Below are positions 35,077 to 42,284 of a stretch of DNA of 55,111 nt, piece after piece. The notes below the pieces were generated by a model. The model did no database searches, had not been told where the DNA came from, and worked only from the letters and a program-made list of their open reading frames with translations. Origin of the DNA: Terriglobia bacterium (GTDB taxonomy: Bacteria; Acidobacteriota; Terriglobia; Bryobacterales; Bryobacteraceae); contig JAJPJN010000045.1 in the NCBI GenBank assembly GCA_021324185.1, forward strand, positions 1-55,111, written 5' to 3'. How positions within the stretch are numbered: the stretch's first letter is position 1; the number at the start of each line of letters is the position of its first letter. The position numbers and the translations under genes are program-made.

Positions 35077-36192
35077 TTAACTGTCCTGATCGTAATCGAC
35101 CGTCACGTGATCGGTTACCGGGTAGCTCTGACAAGTCAGGATGAATCCGCGCGCCACTTCGTAATCTTCGAGCGCGTAATTCGCATCCATATCGACCTGG
35201 CCTTCGACAAGCCTTGCCCGGCAGGTTGCGCAGACGCCGCTCTTGCAGGAGTAGCGCACATCGATGCCGCGCGCCAGTGCCGCATCGAGAATCGTCTCAT
35301 TCCTCTGCATCGAAAACTGATGCAGGGCGCCGTCCATCATGAGCTTCACCTGGCATTCTGCGTTCTCGTCCAGTGCGGCTGCCTTGCGCCGGATCTGCTG
35401 CTCGTTTTCCTGCACTGTGAACAGTTCGATTTTGATGTGCGCGGGCGGCAACCCCATGGCCTTCAGGCGCGCGGTAATGCTGTCCACCATCTCCTGCGGG
35501 CCACACAGAAACACCTCATCTATGGCTTCGAACCGGCAAAAATGCCGCAACAGTTCTTCGGCTTTCTCGCCGTCGATGCGCCCGTTCAGCAGATCGACAT
35601 CCTGATGCTCACGCGTCATCACATGGATGAGGCTGAAGCGGTCGAGATAAATATCCTTCAATTCCGCCAGTTCTTCGCGAAACAGAATCGTGCTCGATGC
35701 ACGGTTGCCGTAGAAAAGCGTGAACCGGCTGTTGGGCTCGGTAAGGAGCGTCGTTTTGATGATGGACAGAATGGGGGTGATGCCGCTGCCCGCTGCGAAC
35801 GCAACATATTCTTTCGTATGAGCCGGCGAGAGTGGCACATGAAAACGGCCTTCGGGCGGCATGACTTCGAGCGTGTCGCCCGGTTTCGCGTGCTGCATGA
35901 GCCAGTTCGAAAAAATTCCGCCCGGCACGCGCTTCACCGCGACTCGCAACATACGATCCTGCACGGCGGAACAGATGGAATAGGAGCGGCGAACTTCCGC
36001 GCCATCAATTGCGGCGCGCAAGGTCACATACTGGCCCTGCGTGTAACGGAATTGTTCTTCTAGTTCCGGTGGAACATCGAAAACCACCGTAACCGCATCG
36101 CGCGTTTCGGGTTTAATTGCGCGAATCGTTAACGGAAAAAAGCGGCCTGTGGCTGCAGCCGCCGGTTGCTCTTCAATGGCGCTTGAAGGCAT
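35077..36192 (-). CDS. paaE: Phenylacetyl-CoA epoxidase reductase subunit
   Basis: A 371-residue reductase that passes electrons from NADPH to the PaaABCD oxygenase. A ferredoxin-reductase FAD domain is at the N-terminus (RRSYSICS for FAD), a nucleotide domain follows (AAGSGITPILSI, FYGNR, FLCGPQ), and a plant-type [2Fe-2S] domain ends the protein with Cys in YSCKSGVCATC and later LTCQSYP. The frame is open to 36312, but GGAG 7 bases before the ATG at 36192 and family length support 36192. The start overlaps the paaD stop by 20 bases. Confidence 0.95.
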   Translation of the reverse strand: MPSSAIEEQPAAAATGRFFPLTIRAIKPETRDAVTVVFDVPPELEEQFRYTQGQYVTLRAAIDGAEVRRSYSICSAVQDRMLRVAVKRVPGGIFSNWLMQHAKPGDTLEVMPPEGRFHVPLSPAHTKEYVAFAAGSGITPILSIIKTTLLTEPNSRFTLFYGNRASSTILFREELAELKDIYLDRFSLIHVMTREHQDVDLLNGRIDGEKAEELLRHFCRFEAIDEVFLCGPQEMVDSITARLKAMGLPPAHIKIELFTVQENEQQIRRKAAALDENAECQVKLMMDGALHQFSMQRNETILDAALARGIDVRYSCKSGVCATCRARLVEGQVDMDANYALEDYEVARGFILTCQSYPVTDHVTVDYDQDS

Positions 36193-36655
36193 CAAATGGC
36201 TCCAGGCAGGACAAGCATTGGTAGTGCGCTTTGCAGGGCGTCGAACCAAACCGGCTAACCAGCCTGGTTTCGACGGAACCGCATCGCGGGCACGCCGGCT
36301 TCGCGGCTTCAATCTGAACGAGAGAGCTAGCCGGCGGCGCGATTCCGTAATCGCGCAAGCGCTGCCTGGCTGCGTCGCTCATCCAGTCGGTGGTCCATGG
36401 CGGCGACAGTTCTGTCACGAGGTGGAGATGTTCGATTCCATGCTCCTTGGCAGACCTGCGAATCTCCTCCGCAATGGCATCCATCGCCGGGCAACCTGAA
36501 TAAGTCGGCGTGATCGTGATGGTGACCTCATCTTCATTCACCTGCACGTCACGAACAATGCCGAGATCAGTGATCGACAGAACCGGAATCTCCGGATCGG
36601 CGATTTTGGCCAGCCAACCCCAGACTCCTGTCGCGGTAGGACACGTTGCTACCAT
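36173..36655 (-). CDS. paaD: Phenylacetyl-CoA epoxidase subunit PaaD
   Basis: A 160-residue protein of the MIP18/SufT (DUF59) type. The N-terminal domain shows DPEIPVLSITDLGIVRDV and TYSGCPAMDAI, and the C-terminus has a four-Cys zinc-type module (CPRCGS, then CLSC). PaaD is needed for an active epoxidase and probably helps with metal-cluster assembly rather than catalysis. It overlaps paaC by 7 bases and paaE by 20, the arrangement of a translationally coupled operon. Confidence 0.95.
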   Translation of the reverse strand: MVATCPTATGVWGWLAKIADPEIPVLSITDLGIVRDVQVNEDEVTITITPTYSGCPAMDAIAEEIRRSAKEHGIEHLHLVTELSPPWTTDWMSDAARQRLRDYGIAPPASSLVQIEAAKPACPRCGSVETRLVSRFGSTPCKAHYQCLSCLEPFDAFKRH

Positions 36656-37401
36656 TGCGCTCCCGGGTAGGCTCGCTGCAAAAACTGCATTTCAGCGAGT
36701 AGATAACCTAATTTTTCGGTATGCACGCCACGCTTCCCGCCGCGCTGCATCCATTTCCCGGGCGGGACTTCGAGCGTAGCTTTCGCAAACGTTTTTTGGA
36801 GGTGCTCTGTCCATTTCGGACGCAACGCCTCGAGGTCAGCGCCGACACCCCTGCGAAGCATTTCGGCATCGATATCGTCCATCTCAAACAGCTCACCGGT
36901 GTACATCCAGAGATCGTCCACGGCATGTTGCATGCGGCGATGACTTTCTTCTGTTCCATCGCCCAGCCGCATGATCCAATCCGTGCTGCGCTCCAGATGA
37001 TACGTAACCTCCTTCAATGCCTTTTGTGCGATAGCGGCAATGCGCGAATCAGTCGATTGTTGCAGCGCGCTCAATAGATGAAAGTGCCACGTATCGAAAT
37101 AAAACTGGCGCGCCGTAGTCATTGCATAATCGCCATTCGGCTGCTCGACTAACAGGACATTGCGGAACTCGCCTGCATCGCGCAGAAACGCCAGCTTGTC
37201 TTCATCGCGGCCGGCCCCTTCCACTTCTCCTGCATAAGACAGCCAAAAACGCGCATGGCCCAGCAGATCGAGCGCGATGTTCGTCAGCGCGATGTCTTCT
37301 TCAAGCACTGGCCCATGGCCGCACCATTCAGACAAGCGCTGGCTGAGAATGAGGCAGTTATCGCCGAGCCGCAGTAGATATTCAACCAACGGTGCCGCCA
37401 T
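36649..37401 (-). CDS. paaC: Phenylacetyl-CoA epoxidase structural subunit PaaC
   Basis: A 250-residue ferritin-like, largely helical protein. PaaC partners PaaA in the epoxidase core but normally lacks the di-iron site. Typical words are LGDNCLILSQRLSEWCGHGP, FLRDAGEFRNVLLVEQPNGD, TYHLERSTDW and a C-terminal HTEKLGYLLAEMQFLQRAYPGAQW-like ending split here for length. Two bases separate it from paaB. Length matches the family. Confidence 0.95.
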   Translation of the reverse strand: MAAPLVEYLLRLGDNCLILSQRLSEWCGHGPVLEEDIALTNIALDLLGHARFWLSYAGEVEGAGRDEDKLAFLRDAGEFRNVLLVEQPNGDYAMTTARQFYFDTWHFHLLSALQQSTDSRIAAIAQKALKEVTYHLERSTDWIMRLGDGTEESHRRMQHAVDDLWMYTGELFEMDDIDAEMLRRGVGADLEALRPKWTEHLQKTFAKATLEVPPGKWMQRGGKRGVHTEKLGYLLAEMQFLQRAYPGAQW

Positions 37402-37403
37402 CG

Positions 37404-37685
37404 CTAGAGGTTCTTCACTTCCTCGGGTACTTCGTAGAACGTGGGGTGCCTATAGATTTTGCTATTGGCCGGCTCAAACAAGGGTTCTTTTTCACCCGGA
37501 CTGCTGGCCGTAATATCGGAGGATTTCACCACCCAGATGCTCACGCCTTCATTGCGGCGCGTATAAACATCGCGCGCGTTCTTGATCGCCATCTCAGCGT
37601 CGGGAGCGTGCAGGCTACCTACATGTTTGTGCGCCAGCCCGTGCTGGCTGCGAATAAAAATCTCCCAAAGCGGCCAATCGTTCAT
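37404..37685 (-). CDS. paaB: Phenylacetyl-CoA epoxidase subunit PaaB
   Basis: A 93-residue subunit that starts [14 protein letters not shown] and contains [16 protein letters not shown] and [11 protein letters not shown], all typical of PaaB. It is thought to bridge or stabilise the PaaAC complex. The frame is open 20 codons further upstream within paaA, but the ATG at 37685, overlapping the paaA stop as ATGA, matches family length and operon style. Confidence 0.95.
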   Translation of the reverse strand: MNDWPLWEIFIRSQHGLAHKHVGSLHAPDAEMAIKNARDVYTRRNEGVSIWVVKSSDITASSPGEKEPLFEPANSKIYRHPTFYEVPEEVKNL

Positions 37686-38671
37686 GCGGCGGCTTTCTTC
37701 TGTGCGTGCTTGCGTGCATAAGCTGCGGCCGCTTCGCGCACCCACGCGCCTTGCTCGTGCGCCTCAATTCGAGCACGCAGACGTTCGCGGTTACAGGGGC
37801 CGTTTCCCTGAATGACGTTGTAAAACTCGTCCCAGTCGATCCTGCCGAAATCGTAATGCCCGCGCTCGGGATTCCACTTCAACTCCGGATCCGGGATCTT
37901 GAGGCCGAGATATTCGGCTTGCGGAACCGTCTGATCCACAAATTTCTGGCGCAGCTCGTCATTCGAAAATAGTTTGACCTTCCAGCGCATCGACTGCGCG
38001 CTGTGTTTCGAATCTGAGTCTGCCGGCCCATGCATCATCAGCGATGGCCACCACCAGCGGTTCAGCGCGTCCTGTGCCATCGCCTTTTGCTCCGGCGTAC
38101 CGCGGCAAAGGGCCAGCATGATGTCGAATCCTTGCCGGGTATGAAACGTTTCTTCTTTGCAGATCCGCACCATCGCGCGCGCATATGGGCCATAAGAGCA
38201 GCGGCAAATCGGGATCTGGTTAATGATGGCCGAGCCGTCCACCAGCCACCCGATCGCGCCGATATCAGCCCAAGTCAAGGTCGGATAATTGAAGATACTC
38301 GAGTATTTGGCTTTGCCGCTCAGCAGATCTTCAATAGTCTGCTCGCGCGTGACGCCCAGCGTCTCGACTGCACTGTAAAGGTAGAGCCCATGTCCGGCCT
38401 CATCCTGCACTTTGGCGAGCAGAATTGCTTTGCGCTTTAGCGTAGGCGCGCGCGTGATCCAGTTCCCTTCCGGCAACTGTCCGACGATTTCTGAATGTGC
38501 ATGCTGCGAAATCTGCCGGATCAGCGTCTTGCGGTACGCCTCCGGCATGAAATCCTTCGGCTCAATTTTTATACCTGCGTCGATGCGCTCCTGAAAGTGC
38601 TGCTCTTCAGGACTCATCTCGCCTGCGGGACGCACTCGCTCGGGACCTGCATCTACCATCTGTGCGTACAT
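37682..38671 (-). CDS. paaA: Phenylacetyl-CoA epoxidase catalytic subunit PaaA
   Basis: A 329-residue di-iron subunit that epoxidises the aromatic ring of phenylacetyl-CoA. Iron-ligand motifs are visible as [11 protein letters not shown] and [12 protein letters not shown] (E-X2-H pairs). The N-terminal [22 protein letters not shown]-like region, the substrate-side words and the length match PaaA. It is the first of the five epoxidase genes, 20 bases after the E1 gene, and overlaps paaB by 4 bases. Confidence 0.97.
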   Translation of the reverse strand: MYAQMVDAGPERVRPAGEMSPEEQHFQERIDAGIKIEPKDFMPEAYRKTLIRQISQHAHSEIVGQLPEGNWITRAPTLKRKAILLAKVQDEAGHGLYLYSAVETLGVTREQTIEDLLSGKAKYSSIFNYPTLTWADIGAIGWLVDGSAIINQIPICRCSYGPYARAMVRICKEETFHTRQGFDIMLALCRGTPEQKAMAQDALNRWWWPSLMMHGPADSDSKHSAQSMRWKVKLFSNDELRQKFVDQTVPQAEYLGLKIPDPELKWNPERGHYDFGRIDWDEFYNVIQGNGPCNRERLRARIEAHEQGAWVREAAAAYARKHAQKKAAA

Positions 38672-38691
38672 AAGCTATCGTCCTAATACCA

Positions 38692-40761
38692 TTAGATCGC
38701 CAGCAGTTCCTGCATCCTGGCCGCAATGGTTTCTACACCCGGCAGAATGGCTTTGAGCAAGCCGGTGTTGTAGGGCAAGGGAACGTCAGGAACTGCTAAT
38801 CGGTCAATCGGGGCATCGAGATGGAAGAAACACTCCTTACTCACGACTGCGGCGACCTCCGCGCCAAAGCCGGCCGTGATTGTATCTTCATGCACGATGA
38901 GGCAGCGGTGCGTTTTATTCACGGATGCGATGACAGCCTGGCGATCCCACGGAACAATCGTTCTGAGATCGATCACTTCGATAGATGCGTTCGTGTTTTC
39001 CGCAGCCGCCAGGCAGCGCTCCACCATCGCGCCCCAGGTGATTACGGACAGCTTGTCCCCGCTGCGCACCACGCTGGCAACGCCTAGCGGCAAAAGAAAC
39101 TCGTCGCCCGGATAAGGCCGCCGCGCCGAGGGCGCATCCAGCAAAGCGCGGTGCTCAAAAAAGATGCTTGGATTCGGACTGCGCAGAGCCGTCCGCAACA
39201 GACCCACCGCATCTTCGGCATTTGATGGCATAATGACCTGCCAGCCGGGAGCATGCGCGAACGTCACTTCACTCGAGACGCTGTGCCACGGGTCACCGCA
39301 TTTGCTGAACCCGCCGGGCATGCGCACCACAATCGGCGCGCTAAACTTTCCCGCCGTACGCCAGCGCATTGTTCCGCAATCGTCCAATTGCTCCGCCGCC
39401 GGCTCGGCGTATTTACGAAATTGAATTTCGGCCACCGGCCGCAAGCCCGCCAATGCCAGCCCTACCGCGTTACCAATAATTCCTTCTTCGGAAAGGCTGG
39501 TATCGAAGACGCGATCCTCACCGAAGGTACGCTGCAGATCCAATGTCGCTGCATGCACGCCACCTTTCGGCCCCACGTCCTCACCAAAGATGAGCACTTT
39601 GGGGTTGACTCGCAACTCGTGTTCGAGCGTGCGCCGGATGGCATCGAGCATATTGATGCGTGCGCGCTCCGGCTGAAATTTTGATTGCGGCTGAGTATTT
39701 TGGGCAAACAGAAAGTAGGTCGCGCGGGAAGGATCCGGCTCGGGCCGCGCCGAAGCCTCTTCCAGAGCGCGTTGCACTTCGATTTCTGCGTCCTGTTCCA
39801 GCGAGTGCCATTCATCCTCGGGAAGGAATGCCGGAACCAGATATCGTTTCAGAGCGGGTAGTGGATCTTTGGCGCGCTCGGCATTCAGCAATTCCGGCCT
39901 TTTGTAAGCCTGGGTGTCCTGTCCGGAATGCCCGCTCAAGCGCGGCACAATGAGTCTCAAAAGCACCGGGCCTTCGTCTGCCCGCACCATGGTGACAGCT
40001 TCACGCACCAATTGCGCGGCTTCGGCGGGATTCCATCCATCGCCGGAAAGCACCGTCAGATTGCGAAAGGCTGCCAGGTTTGCCGCGATATCGCCGCCCG
40101 GCGTCTGCTTCGACGCAGGCACCGAAATCCCGAAGCCGTTGTCTTCGATGTAGAAGAGGATCGGCAGGCGCTCGGTTGTAGCGGTATTCAGAGCGGACCA
40201 GAATCCGTTCGTGGCAACAGATCCGTCGCCACCGGCGGCAACTGCTATCGCGCCGCGATAACTTTTATCGCCCAACGTTTCAGAGTAGTAGCGAATCGCA
40301 CGAGCCCAGCCCGCCGTCATGGTGTATTGTGTACCGACGCCGCCCGCCATCGGCAGAACAATCGGACCATCCGCACGCGGCAGGTTGAAAACTACCCCTA
40401 TGTCGCGCCCATCACTCACTCCGCCCGATTTCGCCATATCGCTTGCCAGCGCATCCGTTAACGTCAAGCCGAGCGTCAGCAACAGCGGGCGGCAGCGATA
40501 ATAGGCGCCTACCGCATCATGCGTTTCCACGAGCAGTGTCCCGAGCAGTGCCTGGCCCAGTTCATGCCCGCGCGCCGAAAACTGATACAGAACTTTCTTC
40601 TCAGGAAACAGCCTGGTCTCTTCAAGCAGATCCAGCGCGCGGGAACACAGGCATATTCTCGCCACTTTACGCCAGTCAAAATGCGGATCGACTGAACGTA
40701 AGACTGTAGTCGAAGCTTGGCTGCGCTGCTCTTCGAGCGCTACTGAAGTCGAAAGGCCCAT
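38692..40761 (-). CDS. Fused 2-oxoacid dehydrogenase E1 alpha-beta
   Basis: A 689-residue thiamine-diphosphate enzyme with both E1 subunits in one chain. The alpha part (1-~360) has the TPP motif GGDGSVATNGFW through EDNGFGIS. The beta part (~370-689) has FGEDVGPKGGVHAAT, DTSLSEEGIIGNAVGLALAG and MPGGFSKCGDPWHS-type words of branched-chain/pyruvate E1 beta. E1 decarboxylates a 2-oxoacid and transfers the acyl group to an E2 lipoyl arm; E2 and E3 are not in the window. It lies 7 bases from the aminotransferase gene and 20 from paaA. Family reading is firm; phenylpyruvate as substrate is inferred from the operon. Confidence 0.9.
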   Translation of the reverse strand: MGLSTSVALEEQRSQASTTVLRSVDPHFDWRKVARICLCSRALDLLEETRLFPEKKVLYQFSARGHELGQALLGTLLVETHDAVGAYYRCRPLLLTLGLTLTDALASDMAKSGGVSDGRDIGVVFNLPRADGPIVLPMAGGVGTQYTMTAGWARAIRYYSETLGDKSYRGAIAVAAGGDGSVATNGFWSALNTATTERLPILFYIEDNGFGISVPASKQTPGGDIAANLAAFRNLTVLSGDGWNPAEAAQLVREAVTMVRADEGPVLLRLIVPRLSGHSGQDTQAYKRPELLNAERAKDPLPALKRYLVPAFLPEDEWHSLEQDAEIEVQRALEEASARPEPDPSRATYFLFAQNTQPQSKFQPERARINMLDAIRRTLEHELRVNPKVLIFGEDVGPKGGVHAATLDLQRTFGEDRVFDTSLSEEGIIGNAVGLALAGLRPVAEIQFRKYAEPAAEQLDDCGTMRWRTAGKFSAPIVVRMPGGFSKCGDPWHSVSSEVTFAHAPGWQVIMPSNAEDAVGLLRTALRSPNPSIFFEHRALLDAPSARRPYPGDEFLLPLGVASVVRSGDKLSVITWGAMVERCLAAAENTNASIEVIDLRTIVPWDRQAVIASVNKTHRCLIVHEDTITAGFGAEVAAVVSKECFFHLDAPIDRLAVPDVPLPYNTGLLKAILPGVETIAARMQELLAI

Positions 40762-40768
40762 TCGGAAG

Positions 40769-41728
40769 TTAAGCCGGTTGCGCGATCAGAGCATCCTTAT
40801 ACACGGGCCATAGCCAGTGCCGGTAAGCGGGGATGCGGCCGCGCGCGGCGTCTCCATATAAAGAGCGTATCTTTTCCGTAACCGGACCCATTTCGCCCTT
40901 TCCTACCGGACGGTGATCCACTTCCACAATGGGCGCCACCTCGACTGCCGTCCCCACAAAAAAGACCTCATCGCAAACGTAGAGCTCGCTGCGGTCAATC
41001 GAGCGCTCCACCACATCCATTCCTAATTCATTGCGCGCCAGTTCCATTACGCTCGCCCGGGTAATTCCTTCCAGGATGTTATCAGTAGCGGGCGGCGTAA
41101 TCAGCTTGCCTTTGCGCAGCATAAAAATATTGCACGTGGCGCCCTCGGCAACATGGCCGTCCTGATTCAAAAAGATCGCCTCGTCGTGGCCGTTGTGGCG
41201 CGCCTCGTCACCCGCCAGGACACTGTTCACGTACGAACCACAGATCTTCGCACGGCCGGGAATCATGGTGTCGTCAATGCGCCGCCACGAGACCACACCC
41301 GCTTTCAGCCCCTTTGTGTTTTCAAAATAGCTGCCAAAGGGAATGGCGATGATTGAATACGCATCGTTGTCATCGGCCGCAACGCCGATGCGCGCCGAAG
41401 CCTTATAGGCGATGGGGCGCACATAAACGTTCGTTTGAAAATCGTTGCGGCGGCAGAGTTCGGCGGTGATCTCGCAAAGCTCCTCGGCGGAGGGGGGAAC
41501 AGCGATTCGGAGGATGCCGCAGTTCTGCTTCCAGCGCTGATAATGATCCAGCAAACGGAACAGAAACAGATCGCGCGCCTGCCTGTCGTAGTAGCCGCGA
41601 ATTCCCTCGAATACGCCCGCGCCGTAGTGCAACGCGTGGGTCAGTATGTTTACGTTCGCCTCGCCCAGCCGGATAAAGCGGTTCTGGAACCACACAATGG
41701 TGTTCGGATTTGGCGCCTCGGTCTTCAT
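40769..41728 (-). CDS. ilvE: Branched-chain-type aminotransferase (class IV)
   Basis: A 319-residue PLP fold-type IV aminotransferase. Visible are the N-terminal HALHYGAGVFEGIRGY, the PLP lysine in GRAKICGSYVNS, NGHDEAIFLNQDGHVAEGATCNIF, and the phosphate loop near EGITRASVMELA. Such enzymes interconvert Leu/Ile/Val, and often Phe, with their 2-oxoacids. The frame is open to 41878, but AGGAGG 4 bases before the ATG at 41728 and family length fix the start. It is the first gene of the operon running into E1 and paaA-J. IlvE by family; an aromatic role is inferred from context. Confidence 0.9.
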   Translation of the reverse strand: MKTEAPNPNTIVWFQNRFIRLGEANVNILTHALHYGAGVFEGIRGYYDRQARDLFLFRLLDHYQRWKQNCGILRIAVPPSAEELCEITAELCRRNDFQTNVYVRPIAYKASARIGVAADDNDAYSIIAIPFGSYFENTKGLKAGVVSWRRIDDTMIPGRAKICGSYVNSVLAGDEARHNGHDEAIFLNQDGHVAEGATCNIFMLRKGKLITPPATDNILEGITRASVMELARNELGMDVVERSIDRSELYVCDEVFFVGTAVEVAPIVEVDHRPVGKGEMGPVTEKIRSLYGDAARGRIPAYRHWLWPVYKDALIAQPA

Positions 41729-41744
41729 GCAGCCTCCTGATTCG

Positions 41745-41786
41745 ATTCTAAGCCAAGTGAGCACCACATGGAAGTGGTGCTTACTT
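41745..41786 (-). promoter_or_regulatory. Promoter candidate with inverted repeat for the aminotransferase-paa operon
   Basis: On the minus strand TAGAAT (41745-41750) is a 5/6 match to a -10. An inverted repeat, arms AAGTGAGCACCAC (41755-41767) and GTGGTGCTTACTT (41774-41786) with a 6-base spacer, has 12 of 13 pairs matching and covers the place where a -35 should be. No good -35 is seen, so the repeat may bind a repressor or an activator. The predicted start is about 41738, next to the AGGAGG. Confidence 0.45.
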
Positions 41787-41886
41787 GTCCAACTTCTCAA
41801 AAAGGCCTGCCTTGGCCACTGGTCCAGTTCGGACGTGTGTTGTTTTGTTTGCGCCGGTGTTGAAGGTTTCGCTATCATGCGCTTGC

Positions 41887-42177
41887 ATGAAGCCCTCCGA
41901 AGCGCTCAGGGCCCACGGCAAGGAATTACGGCAACTAGTAAGCCGCTACAATGTTGCGCGGCCGCGCGTGTACGGCTCTGCCGTCACGGGCCGAAATGAC
42001 GAGGAGAGCGACCTCGATCTTTTGGTCGATCCTACGGAGTCAACAACTTTATTCACACTGGCGGGCTTGGAGCATGAGGCGCAACAGCTACTTGGCGTGC
42101 GTGTATCCGTGCTGACACCCGGTTTTTTGTCGCCTAAGTTCCGCGAGCAGGTTTTAGAGCAGGCTCAAGCATTGTGA
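41887..42177 (+). CDS. MNT-type nucleotidyltransferase (MntA-like), without HEPN partner
   Basis: A 96-residue minimal nucleotidyltransferase starting MKPSEALRAHGKEL. The signature GSAVTGRNDEESDLD is a GS-X10-DXD motif, identifying the polymerase-beta-type fold used by MNT antitoxins that AMPylate HEPN RNases. The frame is open to 41785, but ATG 41887 matches family length. The expected HEPN gene is not downstream: a GTG overlapping the stop (42174) opens only 17 codons, and the next gene on the other strand ends at 42285. It may be a solitary survivor of a HEPN/MNT module. Confidence 0.8.
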   Translation: MKPSEALRAHGKELRQLVSRYNVARPRVYGSAVTGRNDEESDLDLLVDPTESTTLFTLAGLEHEAQQLLGVRVSVLTPGFLSPKFREQVLEQAQAL

Positions 42178-42284
42178 AGCCGCTTGCTACAGCGATAGCG
42201 CGCGGCATCAACGCTGGTTTGCCTTAATTCTGAATTTCCCTGCTCTCTATCCTCACCTGTCTTTCCGCGGACAGCTCATGTGTT

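Noticed and set aside
34377-35144. 255-codon frame antisense to paaN
   Set aside because: Inside paaN with no recognisable domain.
35107-36063. 318-codon frame antisense to paaE
   Set aside because: Fully inside paaE, which has clear FAD, NAD and 2Fe-2S motifs; the antisense translation is Arg/His-rich noise.
36193-36312. N-terminal extension of paaE
   Set aside because: It lies in paaD, is Arg-rich, and the ATG at 36192 has a good GGAG.
41729-41878. N-terminal extension of the aminotransferase
   Set aside because: It crosses the promoter and palindrome region and the ATG at 41728 has a perfect AGGAGG.
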